Source of the DNA: Trileptium ribeirensis
Taxonomy: Eukaryota; Nematoda; Enoplea; Enoplida; Thoracostomopsidae
Reading direction: 5' to 3'
Assembly (NCBI GenBank): GCA_030248225.1
Contig: JASANE010030242.1
Location: forward strand, 16,863 to 80,862
DNA: 64,000 nt
A model generated the notes under the pieces. That model saw only the letters and a program-made list of their open reading frames with translations, did no database searches and was not told the origin of the DNA. Numbering within the stretch: position 1 is the first letter of the stretch; each line of letters starts with the position of its first letter. The position numbers and the translations under genes are program-made. This document shows, piece by piece, positions 33,501 to 39,530 of this stretch.

Positions 33501-34447
33501 CATGTTTCAGCCTAACCCTACAGATTATGTAAAAGTGTGGCATAGCATCTTGGGGAATTTTATCTTCTAACAATAATATTTTTATAGTGTAAAATTTCTT
33601 CTAAAAAGTATAACGTTTGTCGCTCAGTTAAAGTCTGAGCGGCCTGATCTTCGAAATAACACTTGATTGAATATTGCTATTTGTCGTAACATCGTTAAGA
33701 TAGAGTGTAGAATGTCTCTCACTAATTTCTGCAAATTTGATTCCGATAGTAATATCGCAGCCGACGTTAATAATATCAAATCCGATTAAAATCTTTTATC
33801 GAATTTGACAAACCATGCCATTTTCGTGTGTTTGAATCATCCTGGGAATATGTTTTGCTCGCATTCAACATTTAATTTTTGTGTTAAATTTATCAGTTCA
33901 ATGTTTTTTGTTTAAAACTGTACTTTTAAATATATTTTAGGAAATTCCAATCTTTCGAACTTGCAGAGACGCGTGGATCAAGCCCCATTTTTGCTCCTGT
34001 CTCGAGTGGGAAGATTTAGACACGAATAACGAATCCGCATTCACAGCAGCAGCCTACGCAGTATCTCAATTTAACAAAATGCTAACGCCCGCTAGTTCCC
34101 TTTGCGCTCCGCTCGAACTCAGCTCTGTGATATCCGCTCGTGTCTTACATCCAAACCATGCGTTGCTAGCGTTTAAAGAAAGTAAAGATTACGACAACAT
34201 ATTTCCTGATTTATCAGGCGATGCTAATCTACACTCGGTCACTTATCAAGTTCGATTCATTACGACGCCGAATAACGGCGATTACGAAGCTTCGGTTGAC
34301 TATTTTGTCGACTTGAAGCAGTATGTGCTAGACGGCGATACAGTGAGCAGACTAAATATGTACGGCAATCAGCCACATTGCATAATGGATACCCAGCAGC
34401 AACTGCGTCAGTATTGTTATTGTAAGGACTTAACGAAACGGGGATAA
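324..34447 (+). CDS. DUF229-family alkaline-phosphatase/sulfatase-fold protein, complete gene in 11 exons
   Basis: Spliced from 324-574, 4059-4344, 7696-7923, 12731-12893, 14210-14346, 17958-18095, 24103-24183, 27643-27775, 31855-32021, 32614-32751 and 33941-34447, giving 742 residues plus stop. Every junction is GT-AG and every phase agrees. Seen: an anchor helix at residues 18-36, N-glycosylation sequons, the DUF229 cysteines and CKFP segment, LIDSIS (D281, S282), GDGTPWSLIPILTG, HDD (H449), GDHGRRFGEIRQT (D485, H486) and a Cys-rich C-terminal domain. Known: DUF229 (Pfam PF02995) belongs to the alkaline phosphatase/sulfatase clan, in which Asp and His residues bind metal and a Ser/Thr can act as nucleophile. 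Inferred: a type II membrane protein with its catalytic-like domain in the secretory lumen or outside the cell. The substrate is unknown. An AATAAA signal follows the stop at 34583. Length is within or slightly above the usual 600-700 residues. Confidence 0.9.
931..1719. repeat. Inverted pair of a dispersed repeat end (GCGAGTAAACTTAA motif)
   Basis: Bases 1675-1719 read GCGAGTAAACTTAA, then about 13 less conserved bases, then ACCATCCTATTTTG. Bases 931-974 carry the same motif on the opposite strand (14 of 14 in the first block, one mismatch in the second). Two further single copies lie at 19528-19567 and 58083-58115. This fits the ends of a non-autonomous DNA element with about 700 bp between, or two oppositely oriented copies. 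I saw no transposase. Confidence 0.5.
2034..2315 (+). pseudogene. Reverse transcriptase C-terminal fragment
   Basis: Two overlapping frames give one protein track: VQSSIDCLNMWCTNRGLSLN (one frame) continuing as SQSIIFTVKRK and VKYLGVFLDSKLSWKNRLEN (another), then RRFLGSNW. This is the thumb/connection part after the RT catalytic loop in Jockey/I/R1-type elements. A frameshift near 2095 and a stop at 2313 show it is dead. Confidence 0.85.
2509..3320 (+). pseudogene. RNase H domain of the non-LTR element, frameshifted
   Basis: The first part (2509-2931) has CYTDRSR, where functional copies have YTDGSK, then GAGINIVGG and FQAEMFAL with the catalytic Glu. The frame then shifts near 2925. The second part (2895-3320) has GIFTDCLSAI (usual SDS) and GWIRGHAGLEGNEIADELAR, the fourth catalytic region. 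D-E-D-type residues are therefore mostly present but split between frames. Confidence 0.88.
3254..3589 (+). pseudogene. C-terminal zinc-knuckle-like region of the non-LTR element
   Basis: LTGHGHFGKHMRTLRL followed by CRYCNSNEETAEHLMLRC is the conserved region after RNase H in these elements, with a C-X2-C-X7-H-X4-C pattern. It ends in a stop at 3587-3589, close to the element's 3' end. Confidence 0.85.
4059..4344 (+). CDS. DUF229 gene exon 2
   Basis: The acceptor TTTGTAG ends at 4058 and the donor TGG|GTAAGT lies at 4344/4345. The exon encodes residues 84-179. It carries two N-glycosylation sequons (NTT, NAT) and the family segment CKFPSEFVDDPGVRKFL followed by LQCATRKNW, which matches the conserved Cys-bearing N-terminal part of DUF229. 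It ends in phase 0 on the Trp that continues into VYTTNGRFYI of exon 3. The 5' border could move slightly (another AG lies a few bases on), but this acceptor keeps phase with exon 1. Confidence 0.87.
5450..5775. repeat. Two diverged ~170-bp repeat units with TTAATTAGCTAAT ends
   Basis: Both units share a block reading GATnnCGAATATG followed by a GAAGCTCT/AAAGCTCTA segment, and are bordered by runs of the palindrome-rich TTAATTAGCTAATTA sequence. The similarity was seen by eye; the exact period is approximate. Confidence 0.5.
6960..7445 (+). repeat. Three diverged ~175-bp repeat units
   Basis: Units beginning near 6970, 7145 and 7310 share GACTCCATGA/GAGTCCATGAGA, then AATAC(A)CGAAAACGACA, then GCAACTGCTCGA, then a TATTATTG block. 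Period and style resemble the ~175-bp units at 10440-11640 and 29690-30850, but I could not show they are the same family. Confidence 0.5.
7696..7923 (+). CDS. DUF229 gene exon 3
   Basis: The acceptor TATTTCAG ends at 7695 and the donor AAA|GTAAGA lies at 7923/7924. Exactly 76 codons (residues 180-255) run in phase 0. The product reads VYTTNGRFYISSDAV and then GSISCTYYDIYRKGD, the DUF229 pattern of a glycine turn, a Cys and an aromatic-Arg motif, followed by FRVVCKSQNGYAYRNLHAGV. The frame differs from the longest ATG-started frame at this place, which is a shadow. Confidence 0.93.
8390..9340. repeat. Probable dispersed repeat with CAGACAGA-type segment
   Basis: The sequence around 9130-9190 (CCGTTATCGAGATCCAGGTG then CGACAGACACACAGACAGG) resembles the ends of common invertebrate mobile elements. 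Borders and class cannot be fixed from one copy. Confidence 0.35.
10440..11800 (+). repeat. Array of ~175-bp units (copy A) with a unique flank
   Basis: Copies of a GGCTGAATACnATGG landmark lie near 10499, 10675, 11375 and 11547. After removing the 524-bp insertion at 10818-11341 the spacing is 172-176. Each unit also has AATTTCCAGAATATA, TTTGGTTACGTATTG and TCTAGAGTCCAG-like blocks. The same units and the same following flank (AACTTAAAAATGAAAC then CCGTTTCACC) recur at 29600-31000. Confidence 0.78.
10818..11341. mobile_element. Non-autonomous TIR element (MITE), 524 bp, nested in the ~175-bp array
   Basis: The left end CCGGGGTTATTTTAGG and the right end CCTAAAACAACCCCGG form a 16-bp terminal inverted repeat with one mismatch. 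Inside are palindromes of the GACCCCTAAGGGGTC type at 10854-10876, 10905-10926 and 11190-11210. It interrupts a CATCAAAAA/ATGGTTTATA-type segment that is continuous in sister units, so the borders are well supported. No coding frame is present. Confidence 0.82.
12731..12893 (+). CDS. DUF229 gene exon 4 (nucleophile-region motif)
   Basis: The acceptor ATTTCTTTAG ends at 12730. The exon encodes residues 256-309 plus one base. It contains DVYIYLIDSISRVNFMRKLP, the conserved beta-strand/Asp-Ser motif after which the family places its first metal ligand and possible nucleophile (D281, S282). The donor is AAAG|GTTATG, a GT donor with weak downstream consensus. The split codon is completed by exon 5 to give KGFNIVGDG, exactly as in the family. 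Confidence 0.93.
12894..14209 (+). other. DUF229 intron 4
   Basis: AT-rich sequence with short open frames on both strands and no motif or repeat recognised. Confidence 0.6.
14210..14346 (+). CDS. DUF229 gene exon 5
   Basis: The acceptor TATTTTTAG ends at 14209. The exon completes Gly310 and runs to residue 355. The segment FNIVGDGTPWSLIPILTG is the family's GYN-VGDNT-PN-PILTG block, one of its best conserved stretches. The usual Asn after GD is Gly here and the usual Pro-Asn is replaced by WSL, so the block is recognisable but divergent. It ends WPLIFK|GTAATG in phase 0. Confidence 0.94.
14347..17957 (+). other. DUF229 intron 5
   Basis: Holds one TA-flanked MITE copy (16614-16889) followed by a GC-richer stretch (about 16890-17280) with no recognised gene. 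Otherwise no feature is seen. Confidence 0.65.
16614..16889. mobile_element. TA-flanked MITE, copy 1 (diverged)
   Basis: The interior of TTTAAACGAA / AATTTAACGAATTTCGAT blocks matches the copies at 18460-18763 and 29347-29606. The right end GCACTTAATTCTGATGGTAA then GTGTA is the family terminus. The left end TAGTTACTATCAAAATTAAT has lost two bases relative to the inverted match. Confidence 0.75.
17958..18095 (+). CDS. DUF229 gene exon 6
   Basis: The acceptor CTGTTTTTAG ends at 17957 and the donor TGG|GTATGT lies at 18095/18096. Exactly 46 codons (residues 356-401). The product NYTKAGYVTVFAEE then KLKGFRNPPVDHYLRRYEQA matches the DUF229 run of GY-T-FAED followed by GF--PTDHY-RP. The minus-strand frame over the same bases is a shadow. 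Confidence 0.94.
18460..18763. mobile_element. TA-flanked MITE, copy 2 (intact ends, 304 bp)
   Basis: It starts TACAGTTACAACCAGAATTA and ends TAATTCTAATTGTAACTGTA, an inverted repeat of more than 20 bp with few mismatches, bounded by TA. TA targets with CAGT-starting ends are typical of Tc1/mariner-type non-autonomous elements; that assignment is inference. The interior is built from repeated GTTTAAACGAA and AATTTAACGAA blocks. Confidence 0.85.
18930..19050. repeat. Imperfect CACCAT-rich low-complexity run
   Basis: Many imperfect CACCATC/CACCACC units. Short open frames on both strands over this run are composition artefacts. Confidence 0.7.
20894..21676 (-). pseudogene. Central open block of the transposon-type protein, 260 residues
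   Basis: Longest open frame in the window. It begins MATKQRTSPFIS, holds the PEELRQ--DNISSFPSEESHY motif near residues 69-92 and a duplicated SIATMQD/SIATMHD at about 107-122 (the underlying DNA has a ~21-bp direct repeat at 21307-21362). The terminal part, STEALDLRQL then QQQRMQVAGS, is where the frame leaves the family pattern. It looks like a recent but inactive copy. Confidence 0.65.
22010..22266 (-). repeat. 36-bp coding minisatellite (12-residue acidic units), 7-8 copies
   Basis: The GTTATCGC landmark recurs at 22041, 22077, 22110, 22146, 22182, 22218 and 22254: spacing 36 except one unit of 33. On the minus strand it encodes units of the form DNADGTADDDSR, all in one open frame. All length changes are multiples of three, which argues the repeat evolved while under coding constraint. 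Confidence 0.9.
24103..24183 (+). CDS. DUF229 gene exon 7 (27-codon microexon-like)
   Basis: The acceptor AATTTTCAG ends at 24102 and the donor CAA|GTAAAC lies at 24183/24184. It has 27 codons (residues 402-428) in phase 0 on both sides. It carries the family's YCLGDTPRS motif followed by a short helix, LLCKYFKELQ. It is too short to be found as an open frame, and is identified by the motif plus splice sites. It lies only 121 bases upstream of a 1.43-kb TIR element inserted in the next intron. Confidence 0.88.
24305..25733. mobile_element. Non-autonomous TIR element with G-tract repeats, 1.43 kb
   Basis: The left end GGGTCATTTCACGCTACGAT then GTCCTTTT is inverted at the right end (AAAAGGAC then ATCTTAGCGTGAAATGACCC): 27 of 28 bases match. 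The interior repeats a run of 9-13 G followed by TTAAA or TAAAAG (near 24829, 25170-25187 and 25363) and the inverse CCCCCCCCCCGATC at 25691. It has no transposase. The element at 56287-57862 has related ends. Confidence 0.87.
27259..27552. mobile_element. TA-flanked MITE, copy with different interior (294 bp)
   Basis: The left end TACAGTCACAAACAAAAATA then AGCGC and the right end CACTTATTCTTGACCAGTAC then TGTA are inverted to each other. An inner inverted pair GCGCAAAAG / CTTTTGCGCC frames part of the core. The ends share the TACAGT plus AATAAGTG/AATTAAGTG layout of the 18460 copy, but the interior is unrelated. Confidence 0.7.
27643..27775 (+). CDS. DUF229 gene exon 8 (SHDD motif)
   Basis: The acceptor CTCTGTTTCAG ends at 27642 and the donor GAAG|GTGAGC lies at 27775/27776. 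It encodes residues 429-472 plus one base. The block NVRTFSMLFSSETSHDDYNY is the DUF229 F-----SE-SHD segment, with H449 as a probable metal ligand, followed by the LD-hW helix. The phase 1 split Gly joins directly to GYFNNS in exon 9. Confidence 0.93.
28250..28436 (-). mobile_element. Edge of a Ty3/Gypsy LTR (3' LTR start on the minus strand)
   Basis: On the minus strand, a purine-rich tract GAGGGGGAGCAC (28437-28448) is followed by TGTAGGGACTATCCC, a TG start as expected for an LTR just after the polypurine tract. An AATAAA lies near 28276 on the same strand. The other LTR end is not identified; the lower border is approximate. Confidence 0.6.
28437..29346 (-). pseudogene. Ty3/Gypsy pol 3' end: integrase core and C-terminus, frameshifted
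   Basis: The minus strand reads MVESLPPSNGYSYLLTITDR then FTRWLEAVPIPNI; a frame change; FTTDCGHQFESSLFKEL and AYHPIANGLVERFHRQLKGS (the second Asp and the Glu of the DDE triad; the first Asp is in TITDRF); another change; LPLVLLGIRSAIK and an insert including GPYRV-like EPYRVIKRF; then a tail TRSGRTVYRPVRF just before the polypurine tract. All are landmarks of Gypsy integrase order. At least two frameshifts make it inactive. The upstream part (RT, protease, gag) is missing; the copy stops at the MITE at 29347. Confidence 0.9.
29347..29606. mobile_element. TA-flanked MITE, copy 3 (left end missing)
   Basis: Starts in the family interior (CTTCGTTCGATTTCGATCG), aligned with about position 18500 of copy 2, and ends CACTTAATTCTGATTATAAC then TGCA. 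The left terminus, about 40 bases, is absent and Gypsy pol sequence takes its place. Confidence 0.8.
29600..31000 (+). repeat. Array of ~175-bp units (copy B)
   Basis: GGCTGAA/TGCTGAATAC landmarks lie near 29737, 29916, 30087 and 30755. The last spacing becomes regular once the TIR element at 30238-30743 is removed. Units and flank match copy A at 10440-11800, so the whole assembly of units plus flank moved or duplicated as one piece. Confidence 0.78.
30238..30743. mobile_element. Non-autonomous TIR element with a duplicated right arm and 5-bp TSD
   Basis: The left end CTGGCCTGACCACAGT (30238) is inverted at 30602-30617 as ACTGTGGACAGGCCAG (15 of 16). TATAG stands directly before the left end and after the right end, a 5-bp target duplication. 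The right arm then repeats (30618-30743, about 126 bp, ending ACTGGACAGGCCAG and again TATAG). Both arms carry GGGGTTTCGGCCGAGTGG-type and GGATTTGGAAAGTGGGGGG blocks. A related block occurs at 26553-26600. Confidence 0.83.
31855..32021 (+). CDS. DUF229 gene exon 9 (metal-binding GDHG motif)
   Basis: The acceptor TGCTTTAG ends at 31854 and the donor AAG|GTCAGT lies at 32021/32022. It encodes residues 473-528. It carries the hallmark block NNSIVLIMGDHGRRFGEIRQ followed by TQSGKTEEKLPFLAFLIPP. D485 and H486 correspond to the second metal site of the alkaline-phosphatase fold. The open frame extends further on both sides, but those extensions are intron: they lack family similarity and the splice sites are clear. 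Confidence 0.96.
32022..32613 (+). other. DUF229 intron 9
   Basis: AT-rich. Bases 32241-32280 match only the right end of the TA-flanked MITE family (CACTTAATTCTTATTGTA). No other feature. Confidence 0.6.
32614..32751 (+). CDS. DUF229 gene exon 10
   Basis: The acceptor TTTATTTTAG ends at 32613 and the donor AGA|GTGAGT lies at 32751/32752. Exactly 46 codons (residues 529-574). LMTPFDLHETLADVIRWP is the family's LTTPFDLH-TL block, and PRGITLFR is its RGISLF block, which precedes IP-RTC in the next exon. Confidence 0.95.
32752..33940 (+). other. DUF229 intron 10
   Basis: AT-rich. A short imperfect inverted pair of ACTAGTGACAT-like motifs lies around 33370-33445. No gene or known repeat recognised. 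Confidence 0.55.
33941..34447 (+). CDS. DUF229 gene exon 11 (Cys-rich C-terminal domain and stop)
   Basis: The acceptor TATATTTTAG ends at 33940. It encodes residues 575-742 and stops at TAA 34445-34447. It opens EIPIFRTCRDAW then HFCSCLEWEDL, the DUF229 IP-RTC--A-I--HWC-CLEW block (Phe replaces the usual Trp before the first Cys). Paired cysteines continue to CIMDTQQQLRQYCYCKDL near the end, the usual C-terminal CYC ending of the family. The start here lies upstream of the first ATG in this frame at 34079. Confidence 0.95.
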   Translation, partial: EIPIFRTCRDAWIKPHFCSCLEWEDLDTNNESAFTAAAYAVSQFNKMLTPASSLCAPLELSSVISARVLHPNHALLAFKESKDYDNIFPDLSGDANLHSVTYQVRFITTPNNGDYEASVDYFVDLKQYVLDGDTVSRLNMYGNQPHCIMDTQQQLRQYCYCKDLTKRG

Positions 34448-34563
34448 AATAATATTGCGTATCGATATTATCCATAAACAGCAGGAAACTACATGGATAC
34501 GATGAAGCGATATAGCAATTTGGCACTGCTATAAAGATCGTGCCGCCAACGGCAGAGCAATAA

Positions 34564-35215
34564 CAACTTGCAGCCCTTACTTAATAAATTTAATGGCCTG
34601 TATATACAATTCGTATCGGTTTCTTTTACGCATATGAAAGTGAGAGGTTTCACGGTATATGCGTTGCGGACAAATACTTTTGTACGAAGGATAATAAATT
34701 AGTCAATTGCCGCCGTTGGATATCCGAATTATTGTATGTTTCTGTAGACAAATTACTGATCTACAGTCAAACACTAGACGATGTAACAGACATGAAATCC
34801 AGCATTTTAACAGCGTGCATTGTGTGCCGAACGCTATGTATTTCTGCCGTAACGATATTCTGTTTTAGATAGCTTTATTCTTGTTGTAACAAGTTGTAGT
34901 CCTTACATAATAAATTTAATGGCCTGTATATACAATTCGTATCGGTTTCTTTTACGCTATATAAAAGTGAGAGGTTTCACGGTATATGCGTTGCGGACAA
35001 ATACTTTTGTACGAAGGATAATAAATAAGTCAATTGCCGCCGTTGGATATCTGAATTATTGTATGTTTGTGTAGACAAATTACTGATCTACAGTCAAACA
35101 CTTGACGATGTAACATACATGAAATCCAGCATTTTAACAGTGTGTATTGTGTGCCGAACGCTATGTATTTCTGCCGTAACGATATTCTGTTTTAGATACC
35201 TTTATTCTTCTAATC
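34564..35215 (+). repeat. Direct tandem duplication, two copies of ~326 bp
   Basis: Copy 1 starts at AACTTGCAGCCCTTACTTAA (34564) and copy 2 at AAGTTGTAGTCCTTACATAA (34890). They are then nearly identical through TTAGATA(C/G)CTTTATTCTT. Differences are scattered single bases and one short indel. It directly follows the 3' UTR of the DUF229 gene. Confidence 0.92.
34583..34588 (+). promoter_or_regulatory. Probable polyadenylation signal of the DUF229 gene
   Basis: AATAAA 136 bases after the stop codon. The surrounding sequence is duplicated about 326 bases on, so a second AATAAA-bearing copy (near 34909) could also serve. Confidence 0.5.
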
Positions 35216-35898
35216 ACAAGTAGAAGACCACAGTAATCACAGGCTGTGTCGTGTCTATTGCCATAGTTTCGTTATATTCGAAATTGCACTGCTGCGGCAT
35301 AGGCGACCATATGATCGCCTTTACCGATATAATACCACCTCTGTGACAGAAAATATAGGTGTTCATTTTTATATGCGCTTGGTTAGCGTAACTCGTATAG
35401 GTGACGAAGATCTGTCGGCTCGGGGTAGGGGGTAGATTGTCTCAGGGTAGGAGGTCGACATTTAGCACCTCAGAAATTTTCCCTTAGATTTTGCCAATTT
35501 CAATAAATTTTCATAGTTTCCCTTATTTTTTTACCAATTTCACCCCAGTTTTTGCCACTTTACGCTAAAATTTTCCTCGCGCCTGCGCGCGCGAGGGTGT
35601 GACTTTGGCTTGAGGGGATAACCACCTAGCAACTATCGGCAGCTATGGCGTAACTTCTTGCATTGTGGCACTGACGAATCATGGAGGCTAGGTTTAGTGG
35701 GCCCAACAACTGTCGCTAGAATACGTATCGGTACTCATTGTTCAGTTTTAGAATTTTTGCTGTCGAATAGGATGAGTAAATCGTAGCAGCCAATTTGGAA
35801 GACGTAGAAATTGTATTTTCAGCTTATCCTTTAAACTGTAGTTGTTGTTTTTCAGCTGTAAAACTAGTACATAGCACTCTCAGTCGATAGGTGCTATA

Positions 35899-36095
35899 TA
35901 CAGTCATGGGTAAAAATATGTGCAATCGATTGAAATTTTGTTTAGTCGAAAATAATCGAAATTTTACAATTTTGAAATTTATTTAAATGCGCTAAAATCT
36001 AAAACGATCGAAGCCGACCGAAATCGAAATCGATCGAGATTTCACTTTATCGAAATCGATCTATTATTTAGCACTTAATTCTGGCCGTGACTGTA
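35899..36095. mobile_element. TA-flanked MITE, short copy (197 bp)
   Basis: TACAGTCATGG at the left and CCGTGACTGTA at the right are inverted. The right end has the family signature GCACTTAATTCTGGCCGTGA. The interior carries AAATCGAAATCGATCG blocks, shorter than in the 18460 copy. Confidence 0.78.
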
Positions 36096-37775
36096 CTTGT
36101 TCGGAAACATGGAACAAGTATACACTATTGTGGAGCTAATATCAAAAAAGGTGCATGTTCTTATATTATGTATAATAATTTTTTATTTTTGTTGACATGG
36201 AGCCGGCGAAGTGAGCGGAGTTGCTTGAAGTAACGTTATTAGGAACAAAAATTATTTCCTAGCCTACGACAGATATTACTCATATGAAACACGGTTATAT
36301 TGTGGAAAACTACATTTATTCAATGTGTATTTGTCACAGTTTTGCTTTTTGAAACGATATGCTCTCGTGTGTGCTGTATTTCCACATACCGAGGTGGCAT
36401 CGGAACAATAATAGAGAATACGAGCGACAAATGTTTCACTGGATACGCAGTTTTGCTGCATAAAATGTTTGTTTCTTTCAAGACAGAAGTCTTTTCCTAG
36501 CTCAAAAGGAAAAATTAGTTAGTTTCTTACAAACAAAGGCTCAAAAAACTTCACGAAACAGCAAAATATTTCAAAATGTTAGATAAGAGCTAATTGTTGG
36601 TTCGTTGGGAGTAATCGTGGGCTTATATGATTTGGTAATGAATTTGTTTTATTGGTTCTAGCTTGACGTTAATCGGACGGTGCTAGCGACCGAACCTCTT
36701 AAAAATTAACCAGACTATAATTGTGATATTTTTCACTTTGCTGGTTAAGTGTTTATAATGTCTCTATTGGGTTTCGGAGTTCTAAACTCGACGAAATCTT
36801 TGTATTGACACTATTATGCAGTACGTCTAGTGATGGGTTAAGTAAACTTAAAAAATAGCCATAAAATATTTTGAATTGTTTTCATCTTTTTGGTCCTTGG
36901 CTGAAGCATATTATTTTTGTAGGATTTTGAGGCTCAGGCTCAGAAAACGCAACATTTTCAAGCTTTGCTAATTTATCCGTCGGCAAAGTGTGCATGTGAA
37001 TGCCTTCGACTGTGTTCCCGTGCGTAGGCGGCGTAACAAAGATTATGGCAGCTATTATTTGCTCATTATCCCGTCATTGCGCGAGTTACTAGTACATTTC
37101 GCGATGTCGGTGCCGGGTTTTTGACGGCCAAATTGTGTATATTTATTGCAGAACCTGTTTTTTGTTTTACAACACTGCATAACATTTAAAAGATATTATA
37201 CTAATTTCATTGTACATGTTTGCTTTTATCACAGACTCACTAATTTTAGGTCCTCGCAAACATCATTGAAAGGACATGGAAATTAAAAGTATACCATTGA
37301 ACCGAACTTGATATCTGCACAAATATAATAGCACAGACGATTGTTGCATTACGGCCCATTATTACGATAAATATAATTACCGTCGGCTCTACTTCATATT
37401 TAAACTTTTCATTCATGTCAATTTATCCAATTCAGTTAATTTGGATATTTTACGTCAAAGCAACATATTGCTTACCTAACGTTTCGATTTCTTTACATAT
37501 AAACATAGTAGTAGCTTGTTCTACGAGCCAAGATTTTTAATTCAGATGTCCACATGTACCGTACATGAAACATGATGACAGATTCGTGTCGAATTCACCG
37601 GAATACTGAATAAAGCAGACTTTTCAATAAGTTCTCCATGTCACTATTTGTCATAATACGGGTGGCATATGGGGTCTTTCGTGTGCACTCGAATCTTGGA
37701 TCGAAGCAGTAATAAAATATTCATTTTGCTTATGGAAAATAATAATATTTCAGTGTTGCGCCGTGAAAACATGTT

Positions 37776-38017
37776 CTAGCAAAACAGCCAAGATTTACAC
37801 TTAGTGTTCAGCTGGGAATGAACCACATAGCCATTGAAACGACTGTGGTGCCTTGTACCACAAAAATTGTAGGGTCGAAAATCTGACGTCGGACCGCAAT
37901 AAGACTTCTCAATGCTATCTCCAAATTCAGTTAGCAAAAATAATGTTACTGTAACGCGAATAGGAAGCGGAATACTGGAAGCTGCAATTTTTTTCAAAGA
38001 ATGTGTTTCGGGATCAC
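37776..38017 (-). other. Candidate minus-strand exon, unrecognised
   Basis: On the minus strand an acceptor-like CACTCCAG is followed by an open frame with VCDPETHSLKKIAAS, then SYCGPTSDFRPYNFCG, to a stop at 37776. Cysteines and polar residues make it look protein-like, but no family is recognised and no partner exon is seen. It may be chance. Confidence 0.25.
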
Positions 38018-38450
38018 ATACCTGGAGTGTATGGACATATTTTGTTTATTTTCCGCTCCGTTAACGAGATAAGTCGACTAAATAGTTTTTTTAGCTAAAA
38101 TAAAGAGATTATTGCATTATTGTATGCAGAACGGTAATGAGTAGATTCGATTTGGATCAAAACTCACCGTATATCTATCGACGGTATTAACTGATATTCT
38201 AACAATCGACTCAGGATGAAGTTGTATGCTGGTCATACAAGTATAAACTCGAGTTATTTATATTATGTTTATATGCAGTACACAAATTTGCACAATTCCA
38301 ACGTAAGACTCTGTGGACCCAGCTATGGTCAATGAGAATACTTGTGTAATACATTTTTGCTATAAGCCTAAGTACACAGCCATATACATTGGAACGCGTA
38401 CAATATTTTTAAACGTCCTTAGTATTTTCATTCCGGATATTTTGTGCAGG

Positions 38451-38537
38451 ACATTACAGAATAGCTATCTTGAAAGAATGCAGTCGGGTCGTGTTTACGA
38501 ATTGTCGGACGGGTCTGAAAATTTGGACCCAATGTAG
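38451..38537 (+). other. Candidate terminal exon, unrecognised
   Basis: After an acceptor-like TTTTGTGCAG the frame reads TLQNSYLERMQSGRVYELSD and a few more residues to a TAG stop. The composition is coding-like, but it is very short and lacks a recognised upstream exon. Confidence 0.2.
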
Positions 38538-38769
38538 TATTTGTATCAACGTAAGTTCGACCAGCGTCAAAATTGTTTTTGTGTGTGAATTATAATGTGT
38601 TAGTTTATTGCATGAATGTTATATAATTGGCACAATACATCGTCCGTCTCTTTCATAATTCACGAAGTTCATAATTTTTTACTAGTTATTCAGTTTTATT
38701 GATACTCTACATGCTTTGTAGATAATGCATACGTCACCTATATTTTGTTTCGTGTTCTATGTTTAAACC

Positions 38770-38943
38770 ATAGATGTCGATGGGGAGGGAGGTTGGCCAT
38801 TAAGGGCAGGTGCCGCCACTTAAAAGTCGGTGTCCGGAAAATTTTATCAAAAACTGGGGTAAAAATGAAGGAAGTTCTTTGAAAGGGAAGTCTACCCTCG
38901 ACTTTCTACCGTCCTCCTAAGCCAACTGTCCTTCGACACCTAT
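38770..38943. mobile_element. Small TIR element, 174 bp
   Basis: ATAGATGTCGATGGGGAGG then GAGGTTGGC at the left is inverted at the right as GCCAACTGTCCTTCGACACC then TAT, with a small gap. A related left-end-like sequence (ATAGGTGACGAAG) starts near 35397. No coding frame. Confidence 0.6.
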
Positions 38944-38956
38944 AATGGTTTATAGG

Positions 38957-39530
38957 CTAATATTGAGCATCACATATAGTAGTAGTCATTTGCTATTAAA
39001 ACAATAGTTAACCGTTTCTTATAATATCATTATGTTAGTATGCTGCAAAAAGTTGAAATATTCGTTTTGTGTTCAGCGATATCTGCAGTATATACTGCTG
39101 TCCGTGAAGCTTTCGGCCTTAGAAATTTTTGAAAATAGCGTCTTGGCTACTGCTAGAGATTTGGTTAGTCACGTAAAACCAGATAGCATAACCGGACTGG
39201 TTTGGTGCTGTTTCGTTCACATAACATGTTGTTTACTCCCGATAGGCTAATATTGAGCATCACATAGTAGTAGTCATTTGCTATTAAAACAATAGTTAAC
39301 CGTTTCTTATAATATCATATGCTGCAAAAAGTTGAAATATTCGTTTTGTGTTCAGCGATATCTGCAGTATATACTGCTATCCGTGAAGCTTTCGGCCTTA
39401 GAAATTTTTGAAAATAGCGTCTTGGCTACTGCTACAGATTTGGTTAGTCACGTAAAACCAGATAGGATAACCGGACTGGTTTGGTGCTGTTTCGTTCACG
39501 TAACATTTTGTTTATTCCCAACACAGTGCA
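38957..39530 (+). repeat. Direct tandem duplication, two copies of ~287 bp
   Basis: GGCTAATATTGAGCATCACA starts copies at 38957 and 39244. They are near identical through the TTGGTTAGTCACGTAAAACC block; about eight point differences and two short deletions separate them. Each copy carries an open frame with ALEIFENSVLATA, but the frame is not a recognised protein. Confidence 0.92.

Noticed and set aside
34079..34447. Separate 122-residue gene starting at ATG 34079
   Set aside because: It is the end of DUF229 exon 11, which starts at 33941 with conserved Cys motifs before this ATG.
36276..36500. Overlapping plus and minus frames near 36.3 kb
   Set aside because: Both are short, lack splice or motif support and exclude each other.
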